The position numbers were made by a program, and so were the translations under genes. A stretch of DNA of 64,000 bases from Rhodanobacter spathiphylli B39. GTDB lineage: Bacteria > Pseudomonadota > Gammaproteobacteria > Xanthomonadales > Rhodanobacteraceae. The notes under the pieces are model-generated. The model was not told the DNA's origin, searched no databases, and saw nothing but the letters and a program-made list of their open reading frames with translations. The DNA lies in contig NZ_AJXT01000004.1 of NCBI RefSeq assembly GCF_000264295.1, positions 186,001 to 250,000 on the forward strand. The letters run 5' to 3'. Below are positions 19,459-28,095 of the stretch, one piece after another; the first letter of the stretch is position 1, and every line of letters begins with the position of its first letter.

Positions 19459-20469
19459 TCACAGGGGGCGTTTGGACGTATCGCCGCCCACTTCGCGGAC
19501 CAGCCGCGGCACCAGGTAGCCGGGAAGTCGCGCGCGCAGGGACTCCATCAACGCGAGGGCGCGGGAATCGTTGACCTCGAAATGGGCGGCCCCCTGCACG
19601 CGGTCGAGCTGGTGCAGGTAGTACGGCAGCACGCCGGCGGCAAACATCCGCTCGGACAGGGCGGCCAGTGCGTCCGCGTCGTCATTGACCCCGCGCAGCA
19701 ACACCGACTGGTTGAGCAGGGTGGCGCCGGCCGCCTTCAGCCGGGCACAGGCCGCATCGACGGCGGCGTCGAATTCGTTGGCATGGTTGGCGTGCAGCAC
19801 CACCACTTTCTGCAGCGGGAGGGCACCAAGCCAGCTCACGAATTCGTCGTCGATCCGTTCGGGCAGCACCACCGGAAGGCGGGTATGGATGCGCAGGCGG
19901 ATCACCTGGGGCAGCTCGACCAGGCCGTCGCCAAGTTCGTTCAGCTTGTGGGTGGCCAGCGCCAGCGGATCGCCGCCGGACAGGATCAGTTCGCGAATCG
20001 ACGGGTCGGCCCGGAGCCGGGCCAGGGCGTCCCGCCATTGCGAGGCGGCGGCGATCCCCTCGCCATAGGGAAAGTGGCGGCGGAAGCAGTAGCGGCAATT
20101 CACCGCACAGCTGCCGCTGGCGATCAGCAGGGCGCGGCCGTCGTACTTGTGCAGGAAGCCCTGACCGGCTCTCGATGCCATGTCGCCCACCGCGTCGGCC
20201 GTATAGCCCTCGACCTGGTCGTGTTCGGCCCGTTGCGGCAGCACCTGTAGCAGCAGGGGGTCGGTCGGGTCGTTGCGGCGCATCCGCGCCACGAAACCGC
20301 GTGGAACCCGCAAGGCGAAACCGGCGTCGTCCGCCGGCAGCAGATCGGTGCGGTGCCCCAGGCCGACCGCCCGCAACAGCTCGCCGGAGTCGGTAATGGC
20401 ATCCCGCCACAGTTCGCGCCAGCCGGCTGCGGCGGACGATAGGCGGGAATGGGGGCTTGCGGTTATCAT
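19459..20469 (-). CDS. epmB: EF-P beta-lysylation protein EpmB (lysine 2,3-aminomutase family)
   Basis: A 336-residue radical-SAM enzyme of the KamA family. The cluster motif CxxxCxxC is Cys121, Cys125, Cys128 (CAVNCRYC), followed by the glycine-rich LSGGDPLALA. Its ~336-residue length and divergent position against efp (89 bases apart) identify it as EpmB, which converts (S)-alpha-lysine to (R)-beta-lysine for attachment to EF-P by EpmA. EpmA is not in this window. Confidence 0.92.
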   Translation of the reverse strand: MITASPHSRLSSAAAGWRELWRDAITDSGELLRAVGLGHRTDLLPADDAGFALRVPRGFVARMRRNDPTDPLLLQVLPQRAEHDQVEGYTADAVGDMASRAGQGFLHKYDGRALLIASGSCAVNCRYCFRRHFPYGEGIAAASQWRDALARLRADPSIRELILSGGDPLALATHKLNELGDGLVELPQVIRLRIHTRLPVVLPERIDDEFVSWLGALPLQKVVVLHANHANEFDAAVDAACARLKAAGATLLNQSVLLRGVNDDADALAALSERMFAAGVLPYYLHQLDRVQGAAHFEVNDSRALALMESLRARLPGYLVPRLVREVGGDTSKRPL

Positions 20470-20557
20470 GTCGGGCCTTGGATCGGGCAGTGACGCCCGT
20501 GACAGACACCCATTTTAGCCGCCCCTCGGGCGAAAACGACTCCGGAGCAGATAGCGC

Positions 20558-21136
20558 ATGGCGACCCTTGGCCTCAACGACGTCAAAACGGGCAAGAAGA
20601 TCCTTCACAACGGCGATCCCTGGATCATCACCGAAGCGGACTTCATCAAGCCCGGCAAGGGTCAGGCGTTCACCCGCATCCGCATCCGCAACCTGAAGGA
20701 CGGCCGCACCACCGAGCAGACGCTGAAGTCCAGCGATTCGTTCGAGGAAGCGGACGCCACCGACACCGACATGCAGCTGTCCTTCATCGACGGCATCGGC
20801 AAGGACAAGGTGTGGCACTTCATGAACATGGAGACCTTCGAGATGGTGCCCGCCTCGCTGGCTGCCATGGGCGATGCGTGGAAGTGGCTGAAGGGCGAGG
20901 AGGAGTGCGTGGTCACCCTGTTCAACGGCGGCATCGTCGCGGTGCAGGCGCCGAAGTTCGTCGAGCTGAAGATCGTCGAGACCGATCCGGGCGTGCGCGG
21001 TGACACCTCGGGCGGCGGCGGCAAGCCGGCCACGCTGGAAACGGGAGCCGTGGTGCGTGTGCCGCTGTTCGTCAACCAGGATGAAGTCATCAAGGTCGAT
21101 ACCCGCACCGGCGAATACGACAGCCGCGTCAAGTGA
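20558..21136 (+). CDS. efp: translation elongation factor P
   Basis: A 192-residue three-domain factor that relieves ribosome stalling at polyproline. The KOW-like N domain carries the beta-lysylation site Lys34 in the loop PGKGQAF, the E. coli arrangement, matching the adjacent divergent epmB. The C-terminal OB domain has [24 protein letters not shown] second, unmodifiable paralogue (EfpL) lies at 49.2 kb. Confidence 0.96.
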   Translation: MATLGLNDVKTGKKILHNGDPWIITEADFIKPGKGQAFTRIRIRNLKDGRTTEQTLKSSDSFEEADATDTDMQLSFIDGIGKDKVWHFMNMETFEMVPASLAAMGDAWKWLKGEEECVVTLFNGGIVAVQAPKFVELKIVETDPGVRGDTSGGGGKPATLETGAVVRVPLFVNQDEVIKVDTRTGEYDSRVK

Positions 21137-21275
21137 GTGATGGGAGCCTGGTGCTCCCGTCGCCGGTCAAGGCGGACATGCCCACCGGCATGACCGACAA
21201 CGCGAATGGGGCGGGCGCCGCAAGGTGTGCCGCCCCATGTCGTATTCAACAGCAGCCGCTGCATGGAGCAGAACT

Positions 21276-22607
21276 ATGAGCCAGTCCCATCCGCAACCCG
21301 TCGACCTGATCATCGAGGCACGCTGGGTGGTGCCGGTCGAGCCGCATGCGGTGGTGCTGGAGGATCACGCGGTGGCGGTCGACGGCGACCGCATCGTGGC
21401 CTTGCTGCCGATTGCTGACGCCCGCGCGGCCTACGCGCCGCGCGAGCGCGTGGAACTGACCGAACACGCCTTGATCCCCGGCCTGGTCAACAGCCACACG
21501 CACAATCCGATGACTCTGCTCCGTGGCCTGGCCGACGACCTGCCGCTGATGGTGTGGCTGCAGCAGCACATCTGGCCGGCCGAGGCCAAGGTGATCGGGC
21601 CGGAGTTCGTGCGCGACGGCGTCGAGCTGGCGGTGGCCGAGATGCTGCGCGGCGGCACCACCTGCGCCAACGAAAATTACTTCTTCCCCGACGTGATCGG
21701 CGCCACCTACCGCAAGCTGGGTTTCCGCGCGGTGGTCGGCCTGCCGGTGATCGAGTTTCCCACCGCCTGGGCGAAAACCCAGGACGAATACTTCGAGCGC
21801 GCCGGCGAAGTGCATGACAGCTTCCTCGGCGACAGCCTGCTGACCACTGCGTTCGTGCCGCATGCGCCTTACACGGTGTCGGACGAAAGCTTCGAGCGAA
21901 TCCGCGTGCTGGCCGACCAGCTCGACATTCCGATCCACCTGCACACCCACGAAACCGCGCAGGAGGTGGAGGACGAAAGGGCCAAGAGCGGGCTGCGACC
22001 ATTCCAGCGCCTGCAGAAGCTGGGCCTGGTCAACGACCGGCTGGTCGCGGTGCACATGACCCAGCTGACCGAGGGCGAGATCGCCGCCTGCGCGGCCGCC
22101 GGCGTGTCGGTGGTGCACTGCCCGGAGTCGAACCTCAAGCTGGCGTCCGGCTTCTGCCCCGCCGAGAAGCTGCGCGCCGCGGGCGTCAACGTGGCGATCG
22201 GCACCGATGGCTGCGCTTCCAACAACGACCTGGACATGTTCGGCGAAATGCGTACCGCGGCCCTGCTGGCCAAGGCAGTCGCCGGCGATGCCGCCGCGTT
22301 CGATGCGGCCTTCGCGCTGCGCGCGGCCACGCTCAACGGCGCCAGGGCGACCGGGCTGGAAGCGAAGATCGGCTCGATCGAGGTGGGCAAGCAGGCGGAC
22401 TTCGCCGCCGTGCGGCTGAGTGACCTGGAGACCCAGCCGATGTTCCACGTGATCTCGCAGCTGGTCTATGCCACCGGCCGGCACCAGGTCAGCGACGTGT
22501 GGATCGCCGGCGTGCGCAAGCTCGCCGGGCGCGAACTGGTGGGCATGGACACCGGAGCGATCCTGGCCCGCACGCGCGCCTGGCGCGAGCGCATTGCCTC
22601 GGCTTGA
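21276..22607 (+). CDS. mtaD: MtaD-type amidohydrolase (5'-methylthioadenosine/SAH deaminase)
   Basis: A 443-residue TRZ/ATZ-family metal-dependent deaminase. Metal ligands are visible: His74 and His76 in VNSHTHN, the later HLHTHE, VHMTQL and IGTDGCASNN. Homologues deaminate 5'-methylthioadenosine, S-adenosylhomocysteine or adenosine-like purines; the precise substrate is not decided by sequence. GGAG 7 bases before ATG 21276 sets the start. It is the first of a plus-strand run ending with the squalene-synthase-like gene. Confidence 0.85.
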   Translation: MSQSHPQPVDLIIEARWVVPVEPHAVVLEDHAVAVDGDRIVALLPIADARAAYAPRERVELTEHALIPGLVNSHTHNPMTLLRGLADDLPLMVWLQQHIWPAEAKVIGPEFVRDGVELAVAEMLRGGTTCANENYFFPDVIGATYRKLGFRAVVGLPVIEFPTAWAKTQDEYFERAGEVHDSFLGDSLLTTAFVPHAPYTVSDESFERIRVLADQLDIPIHLHTHETAQEVEDERAKSGLRPFQRLQKLGLVNDRLVAVHMTQLTEGEIAACAAAGVSVVHCPESNLKLASGFCPAEKLRAAGVNVAIGTDGCASNNDLDMFGEMRTAALLAKAVAGDAAAFDAAFALRAATLNGARATGLEAKIGSIEVGKQADFAAVRLSDLETQPMFHVISQLVYATGRHQVSDVWIAGVRKLAGRELVGMDTGAILARTRAWRERIASA

Positions 22608-22619
22608 GGGAGACCTTCC

Positions 22620-22871
22620 ATGCACCGCTACCTGATCCTGTTGATGCGCCGCCCCCATCTCGACCCTGCCGTGCTGCCGCTGCATCGGGCGTATCTGGAG
22701 GGCCTGCGCGAACAGGGGCAGGTCGAGCTTTACGGCGGCTTCGGCGACAAGTCCGGCGGCGCCTACGTGTTGCGCGCCGGTGACCTGGCGCAGGCGACGG
22801 CCATCGCGCACAACGACCCGGCGCACATCAGCGGCGGTTGGGACATCACCGTGCATGAATGGCTGACCTGA
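22620..22871 (+). CDS. YciI-like protein
   Basis: An 83-residue ferredoxin-fold protein of the YciI family (start MHRYLILLMRRP, with the family His-Asp pair likely in LHRAYL and AHNDPAH). Biochemical role is unknown for most members; related folds carry dehalogenase or decarbonylase-like chemistry. It follows mtaD by 12 bases behind a GGGAGA ribosome-binding site. Confidence 0.78.
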   Translation: MHRYLILLMRRPHLDPAVLPLHRAYLEGLREQGQVELYGGFGDKSGGAYVLRAGDLAQATAIAHNDPAHISGGWDITVHEWLT

Positions 22872-22962
22872 ATCGCTGCGCCCGTTCGCGAGCGAGAGAA
22901 TCCTGGAACGGCCATGCCAAGTCGCACTCTTCAACAAACCCATCCCCATCGTGGATTCGAAC

Positions 22963-23667
22963 ATGATCACCACCAATGTCAGCCCCGAGGAAATCGCCCG
23001 TTTCGACAGCCTGGCGGCGCGCTGGTGGGACCCGGACGGCGAGTCGCGGCCGTTGCACGATCTCAACCCGGTGCGCGCGGCGTACATTGCCGCGCGCACC
23101 GACCTGCGTGACGCGAAGGTGGCCGATGTCGGCTGCGGTGGCGGCCTGCTCAGCGAAGCGCTGGCGCGCGCCGGTGCCCGGGTCACCGGCATCGACCTGG
23201 GCAGCAAGGTCATCGACGTGGCGAGGCTGCACCTGTACGAATCGAAGCTGAGCGTGGATTACCGCGTGCAGTCCTCGGCCGAACTGGCGGCAGTCGAAGC
23301 AGGGAGTTTCGACGTGGTGTGCTGCATGGAGCTGATCGAGCACGTGCCGGACCCCGAAGCCCTGGTCAGCGACCTCGCCGCGATGCTGAAACCGGGTGCG
23401 CGCCTGTTCATGTCCACCATCAACCGCACCCCGGCCGCGTTCGGCGCGGCCATCATCGGGGCGGAGTACGTGATGCGCATGCTGCCGCGCGGCACCCACC
23501 ATTACGCCCAGTTCCTGAAGCCGTCCGAACTGGGCCGGCTGCTGCGTCATGCCGGGCTGGAGCTGGAGGATGTTTCCGGGCTGGGCTACAACCCGCTCAC
23601 GCGCAAGGCGTGGCTGGGCAGGATCACCGCGGTCAACTACGTGCTGTGCGCACGCAAGCCGGCATGA
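22963..23667 (+). CDS. ubiG: ubiquinone biosynthesis O-methyltransferase UbiG
   Basis: A 234-residue SAM-dependent methyltransferase performing both O-methylations of ubiquinone. SAM-binding motif I is DVGCGGGLLSEALA and the family N terminus is FDSLAARWWDPDGESRPLHDLNP. ATG 22963 was chosen; an in-frame GTG lies 4 codons upstream (22951). It overlaps the following phosphatase by 4 bases. Confidence 0.95.
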   Translation: MITTNVSPEEIARFDSLAARWWDPDGESRPLHDLNPVRAAYIAARTDLRDAKVADVGCGGGLLSEALARAGARVTGIDLGSKVIDVARLHLYESKLSVDYRVQSSAELAAVEAGSFDVVCCMELIEHVPDPEALVSDLAAMLKPGARLFMSTINRTPAAFGAAIIGAEYVMRMLPRGTHHYAQFLKPSELGRLLRHAGLELEDVSGLGYNPLTRKAWLGRITAVNYVLCARKPA

Positions 23668-24347
23668 GCCGTCCGCTCCCGGAAGACGTTCAGGGCGTGC
23701 TGTTCGATCTGGACGGCACCCTGCTCGACAGTGCGCCGGACCTGTACGCGGCACTGCTCGCCCAGTGCACGGAGGAAGGTGCGGCCCCGCCGCCTTACGC
23801 ACCGGTGCGCGAGGTGGTGTCGCGCGGCGCGCGTGCCGTGCTGCGCTGCGCATTCGCCGAACGCGGCGAGGATGGCGTGCTGGCCCTGGTGCCCCGTTAC
23901 CTGGAGCTCTACCGGCAGGTCATGGCCCGGCAGACCCGCGCCTTCGAAGGCGTGGACGACTTGCTGGCGCGGATCGAGGAGCGAGGCTTGCGCTGGGGCA
24001 TCGTCACCAACAAGGCCGCCTTCCTCACCGATGAACTGGTGCGACGCATCGGCTGGAACGAGCGGGCCAGCGCCGTGATTTCCGGCGATACCCTGCCGGT
24101 GAAGAAGCCCGATCCGGCGCCGGTGCTGCTGGCCTGCGAACGGGCGGGGCTGACGCCGGCACGCTGCCTGTTCGTCGGCGACGATCAGCGTGACATCGCC
24201 GCCGGCGCCGCGGCCGGCCTGTACACGGTGGCGGTGAGCTGGGGCTATCTCGATGGCGGCGATCCGCATGGCTGGGGCGCCGACGCGGTGCTGGACCATC
24301 CGGCCGAACTGGCGGCATTGCTGCAACTGGAATCGAGCGTCGCATGA
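23664..24347 (+). CDS. HAD phosphatase (phosphoglycolate phosphatase or MupP)
   Basis: A 227-residue HAD-superfamily hydrolase of the Gph type. Motif I is FDLDGTLLDS, the lysine motif is KPDPAP and motif IV is FVGDDQRDIAAG. Placement directly after ubiG is the position of mupP (N-acetylmuramic acid 6-phosphate phosphatase of cell-wall recycling) in Pseudomonas, so both phosphoglycolate and MurNAc-6-P are plausible substrates. The start ATGA overlaps the ubiG stop. Confidence 0.85.
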   Translation: MSRPLPEDVQGVLFDLDGTLLDSAPDLYAALLAQCTEEGAAPPPYAPVREVVSRGARAVLRCAFAERGEDGVLALVPRYLELYRQVMARQTRAFEGVDDLLARIEERGLRWGIVTNKAAFLTDELVRRIGWNERASAVISGDTLPVKKPDPAPVLLACERAGLTPARCLFVGDDQRDIAAGAAAGLYTVAVSWGYLDGGDPHGWGADAVLDHPAELAALLQLESSVA

Positions 24348-25198
24348 TCGAGCTGATCGAACAGAGTGCGGTACTGCAGGGCTTCATCGACAAGTGGCTG
24401 GCGGTGCAGCCGCAGCAGCGGATCGCCCTGGCGTTTGTCGACGGCCGCCGTTACCCGGGCCATGTCGCGCTGGCCGCGCTCGAACAGGAACTGCTGGGCG
24501 CCGCCTACGGCATCCGCGAACCGCAGGTGGCCGCGGCCAAGCTCAACTGGTGGGCCGAGGAGCTGGCCGGTGCCGCGGCCAGCGGCGGTCGCCATCCGCT
24601 GAGCCAGGTGCTGTTCGACGACGAGCGGGCGCACGCCATCGCCAGCGAACTGTGGCTGGCGCCGGTCATCGCGGCCATGGCACAACTGGAGCAGGGCACG
24701 GCTGCGGACTTCACGGCGCAGATCGCCGCGGCGATGCCCCTGCATGGCGCGCTGGCGGCGCTGGAAACGGCCTGGTGGTATGGCGCGTCGGCGTCGGCCG
24801 AGCGGGCCGCCCGGGTCGCCGTGCTGAATCACCTGCTGCATGCGCTGCTGCGGCTGGATGCCGATGCCGAGCGCGACCGCCTGCCGCTGCCGATGGCGCG
24901 GCTGGCGCGACACGGCCTGGATCGCACGCAACTGCGCAGCGCCAGCACCGCGAGGCAGCAGGCGATCCAGGCGCAACTGGACGACCTGCTGGACAGCTGG
25001 CGCGTGTCGACGACACTCAGTGGTCCGCTCAGCGTATTTCGCTCACTGGAGTCCCGCCACGCCAGCAGGCTGGCACGGCGCGCCGTGCGCTCCGGCGATG
25101 CGCTGGCCACGCTGCAGGCCGGCCAGCCGCGCACCGGGCTGTCGACCACCTTGCAGGCGTGGCAGGCAGCACGCGCGTGGCAGCGCCAGCGGCCGTAA
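24344..25198 (+). CDS. degenerate squalene/phytoene synthase-like protein
   Basis: A 284-residue helical protein. The segment KLNWWAEEL, then a long run ending HALLRLDADAERDRLPLPMARLARHGL, aligns with the trans-isoprenyl synthase fold, the latter with the second Asp-rich motif (LRDVGEDARRGRIYLP in true enzymes). Here the Asp motif is broken and no first DxxxD is seen, so prenyl-diphosphate chemistry is doubtful. It resembles the NDUFAF6-type non-catalytic branch more than SQS. Start overlaps the phosphatase stop by 4 bases, giving a ubiG-phosphatase-this gene unit. Confidence 0.65.
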   Translation: MIELIEQSAVLQGFIDKWLAVQPQQRIALAFVDGRRYPGHVALAALEQELLGAAYGIREPQVAAAKLNWWAEELAGAAASGGRHPLSQVLFDDERAHAIASELWLAPVIAAMAQLEQGTAADFTAQIAAAMPLHGALAALETAWWYGASASAERAARVAVLNHLLHALLRLDADAERDRLPLPMARLARHGLDRTQLRSASTARQQAIQAQLDDLLDSWRVSTTLSGPLSVFRSLESRHASRLARRAVRSGDALATLQAGQPRTGLSTTLQAWQAARAWQRQRP

Positions 25199-25306
25199 TT
25201 CGTTCAAGACGCAGCGTTTCCCCCGCGCCACTATTGCGCCGCGGGCTGCGTGCCCCAAGATTGCTTGCCTCACCGGCGAGTTGCTTCGCCGAGATCAGGA
25301 CCCGCC

Positions 25307-26254
25307 ATGCCGAACCAGGAAAATACCGCCCGTCTGCTGCCCGACGTTGCCGTCCATGCACAGCCCCATCTGGCCGGCGCGCTGGACTGGGTCGGCATGG
25401 CCGACATCCAGGTGCCGGTGCTGTTCGACGCCGGCGACGGCCAGCCGCAGCGTGCCAGCGCGCGGGTGGGCGCCTTCGTCAACCTGAAGCGGCCCGACAA
25501 GCGCGGCATCCACATGTCGCGGCTGTACCTGCAGGTCGAGCAGGCGCTGAGCACGCAGGCGCTGGGTGCCGACATGCTGCACGCGCTGCTGCGCGGCTTC
25601 CTCGATTCGCACGGCGACCTGTCCGACCGCGCCTGCCTCAGCATCCGCTTCGAACACCTGGTGCGCCGCCCTGCGCTGAAGAGCGCCAACAGCGGCTGGC
25701 GTGCCTACCCGGTCTGCATCGAAGCCAGCCTCACCGGCGACGAGTTCCTGCTCGAATTCGGCACCGAGGTGATCTACTCCTCGACCTGCCCGGCATCCGC
25801 CGCCTTGTCGCGCCAGTTGATCCAGGACCAGTTCGCCAGCGACTTCAGTGCGGATCAGCCGCTCGACCATGCCGCCGTGCTGGCCTGGCTGGGCAGCGAG
25901 AAGGGCATTGTGGCCACGCCTCATGCCCAGCGCAGCGTGGCGCGTCTGCGCGTACGTCCCGTGCCGGGTGCCGGCTTCCACCTGGTCGGCCTGATCGATG
26001 GCGTCGAGCACGCGCTGGGCACCCCGGTGCAGACGGCCGTGAAGCGCGAGGACGAGCAGGCCTTCGCGCTGGCCAACGGCGGCAACCTGATGTTTTGCGA
26101 AGACGCCGCGCGGCGCATCCAGAAGTCCCTCGATGCGGATGCCACGCTCAGCGACTTCCATATCCGCGTGGAGCACCAGGAAAGCCTGCACCCGCATGAT
26201 GCGGTGGCCTATGCCAGCAAGGGCGTGGAAGGGGGCTACGGCTCCGCGCCGTGA
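25307..26254 (+). CDS. folE2: GTP cyclohydrolase FolE2 (type IB)
   Basis: A 315-residue T-fold enzyme converting GTP to 7,8-dihydroneopterin triphosphate for folate. FolE2 is the form that does not depend on zinc and often substitutes for FolE in zinc shortage. Family blocks are visible (VNLKRPDKRGIHMSRLYLQ, then STCPASAALSRQL containing the conserved Cys, and QRSVARLRV). AGGA before ATG 25307 fixes the start. I saw no clear Zur palindrome upstream. Confidence 0.92.
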   Translation: MPNQENTARLLPDVAVHAQPHLAGALDWVGMADIQVPVLFDAGDGQPQRASARVGAFVNLKRPDKRGIHMSRLYLQVEQALSTQALGADMLHALLRGFLDSHGDLSDRACLSIRFEHLVRRPALKSANSGWRAYPVCIEASLTGDEFLLEFGTEVIYSSTCPASAALSRQLIQDQFASDFSADQPLDHAAVLAWLGSEKGIVATPHAQRSVARLRVRPVPGAGFHLVGLIDGVEHALGTPVQTAVKREDEQAFALANGGNLMFCEDAARRIQKSLDADATLSDFHIRVEHQESLHPHDAVAYASKGVEGGYGSAP

Positions 26255-26291
26255 CTGACGGCTGCTGCAGGCGTCGCGCAGCGTCGCCCGC

Positions 26292-26564
26292 TCACTGCGG
26301 GTCGACGGAATCTCCCTGGTGCCGGCAGCGGGAGAAATGAAAGTGCTCGGGCACCGGATCATCGCCGCCGTCGCATAGCGGCTGGCAGCGCAGCAGCCGC
26401 CAGCCGGTCAGCAGGCTGCCCCGCCAGGGACCGAAGCGCGTGACGGCAATCCGTGCATAATCGGAACAACTGGGGTGGAAGCGGCAGCGCGGGCCGAGCA
26501 GGGGGCTGAGCCAGCGCTTGTACAAATGCAGCAACCACAGTATGAATCGGCTTGGGATATTCAC
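26292..26564 (-). CDS. yidD: membrane protein insertion efficiency factor YidD
   Basis: A 90-residue YidD-family protein, recognised by LLHLYKRWLSPLLGPRCRFHPSCSDYA and a C-terminal Cys-rich tail. It assists YidC-dependent membrane insertion. The start is probably GTG at 26564 (VNIPSRFILW); the much longer open frame upstream overlaps dksA antisense and is not coding. It is away from its usual rpmH-rnpA-yidC neighbourhood. Divergent from dksA. Confidence 0.9.
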   Translation of the reverse strand: MNIPSRFILWLLHLYKRWLSPLLGPRCRFHPSCSDYARIAVTRFGPWRGSLLTGWRLLRCQPLCDGGDDPVPEHFHFSRCRHQGDSVDPQ

Positions 26565-26679
26565 GGTGCCGGAACGGCCTGCATCGGGTAGTGGTACAAG
26601 TATTCCAGAAGCAGGCTTGCTGGTGCAGGATACATGGGCTATAACACCCGGCCGCCACGGCCACCAACGGTGAAGGGAT

Positions 26680-27915
26680 ATGGCGAAAACGACGCGTAGT
26701 TCGACCGCCGCCAAGGCGCAGAAAGCCGGGGCTTCGTCTGGAAGCAAGGCCGGCAAGTCGACAGTTGCAGGCAAGGGAGCGACCGTGAAGAACGCGAGCA
26801 GGACACCGGCCAGGGTGGCGTCGAAGGCCGCGGCCAAGACCAAGCCAAAGGCCGCAGCCAAACCCGCAAGCAAGCCGGCGGTGAAGAAAGCCGCGTCGAA
26901 AAAAGTGGTCGGCAAGCCCGTCGCCAAGTCATCCGCCGCCAAGTCGCCGGCCAGCAAGTCGCCGATGAAGAAGTCCGCCCCGGTCAAGGCTGCCGCCACG
27001 AAGAAAGTTGCCACCAAGGGCGCCACGAAGAAGGCTGCCGTGAAGAAGGCGCCACCCGCCAAGGTCGTCGCGAAGAAGCCTGCCGCGGGCAAGGTGGTCG
27101 CGAAGAATGGCAAGGCTGCCGCAGGCAAGGCCCGCAGCGCAGCCACCAAGCCGGCCAAGGTGGTCGCCAAGCCGGCCGTGGTGGCAAAGCCTGCGGCGAA
27201 GCGGGCAGCCAAGCCAGCAGCCAAGCCGGCCCCGAAAACGATCCAGCCCGCTGAAAAGGCGGTCGCGAAGCCGGCACCGGTAGCCGCCGCAAAACACGTA
27301 TCCCCGGCACCCGCCAGCACCCTGTTCAAGGGCAAGGTGGCGAGTGCAACCGCCATGGTGACACCGCGTGCGGAAGCCGCTGCGCCCCATGCCTCTTCCT
27401 CCAAGAAACAGAAAACGTCGTCTTCAATGAATAAACTTGCTGCAAAAAAACTCGATAACGGCATTACCCAGGAAGACGGGCGATACGCACTGTCCTCCAC
27501 CACCAACATCAGCTTGCCCAAGGGTTATCGCCCCTCGCCCGACGAGGAGTACATGAACCCGATGCATCTGGCGTACTTCCGCAACAAGCTGCGCGACTGG
27601 CGCGACCAGCTCGTCGAGGAGTCGCGTCAGACCATGGACAACCTGCGCGAGGAAGTTCGCGACGTCGGTGACGAGGCCGAGCGCGCCACCCGCGAAACCG
27701 AGAACTCGCTGGAACTGCGCACGCGTGACCGCTACCGCAAGCTGATTTCCAAGATCGACAAGGCGCTGCGCCGGATCGAGGAAGGCAGCTACGGTTTCTG
27801 CGAAGAGACCGACGAGGAGATCGGCGTCGATCGTCTCGATGCGCGACCGATCGCCACCTTGTCGCTGGATGCGCAGGAGCGTCGTGAGCACCTGCAGAAG
27901 CAGATGGGCGACTGA
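26680..27915 (+). CDS. dksA: DksA-family RNA polymerase regulator with Lys/Ala-rich tail
   Basis: A 411-residue protein. Residues 1 to ~245 are a histone H1/AlgP-like low-complexity tail of Lys, Ala and Pro repeats; residues ~270-411 are DksA. The coiled-coil tip reads DEAERA, so the E. coli Asp74 is Glu. The zinc finger is reduced to one cysteine (GFCEETDEEIG, then ATLSLDAQ), so zinc is unlikely. DksA acts with ppGpp on RNA polymerase. An internal ATG at 27427, in AT-rich sequence, would give a 162-residue core of normal DksA size. Tailed DksA proteins occur in Xanthomonadales. Confidence 0.88.
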   Translation: MAKTTRSSTAAKAQKAGASSGSKAGKSTVAGKGATVKNASRTPARVASKAAAKTKPKAAAKPASKPAVKKAASKKVVGKPVAKSSAAKSPASKSPMKKSAPVKAAATKKVATKGATKKAAVKKAPPAKVVAKKPAAGKVVAKNGKAAAGKARSAATKPAKVVAKPAVVAKPAAKRAAKPAAKPAPKTIQPAEKAVAKPAPVAAAKHVSPAPASTLFKGKVASATAMVTPRAEAAAPHASSSKKQKTSSSMNKLAAKKLDNGITQEDGRYALSSTTNISLPKGYRPSPDEEYMNPMHLAYFRNKLRDWRDQLVEESRQTMDNLREEVRDVGDEAERATRETENSLELRTRDRYRKLISKIDKALRRIEEGSYGFCEETDEEIGVDRLDARPIATLSLDAQERREHLQKQMGD

Positions 27916-27981
27916 TGGCTGTGCCTTTGCGCTCATCCTGAGCGCAAAGATCAAACCGGCATCCAGGCCGGACTCTTCAAA

Positions 27982-28010
27982 AAAAGCCCCGCTTCGAGCG
28001 GGGCTTTTTG
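27982..28010. terminator. terminator after dksA
   Basis: AGCCCCGC (27985-27992) and GCGGGGCT (27998-28005) form an 8-bp stem around TTCGA, with A-rich sequence before and TTTT after. It follows the dksA stop by about 65 bases and is A/T-flanked on both sides, so it could also stop sufE transcription from the right. Confidence 0.88.
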
Positions 28011-28016
28011 CGAGAA

Positions 28017-28095
28017 GTGAGTGGAGAGGAGTGAGAGAAGGCAACGGCGTCTCGCGCTCCGGCTTTTCTCTCCCTTCTCACGCCTCTTTACTCAC
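28017..28095. repeat. GTGAGTG-type inverted repeat, copy 2
   Basis: The left arm (28017-28040, GTGAGTGGAGAGGAGTGAGA then GAAG) is nearly identical to copy 1 at 14959. The right arm (28074-28095) is its inverted partner with a few mismatches and contains the sufE stop codon (28092-28094), so the repeat abuts or supplies the gene's end. Confidence 0.75.

Noticed and set aside
26565-27521. N-terminal extension of yidD by over 300 residues of hydrophobic Ala/Leu/Phe sequence
   Set aside because: It is the reverse reading of the Lys/Ala-rich dksA tail; YidD proteins are 70-100 residues and GTG 26564 gives the family start.
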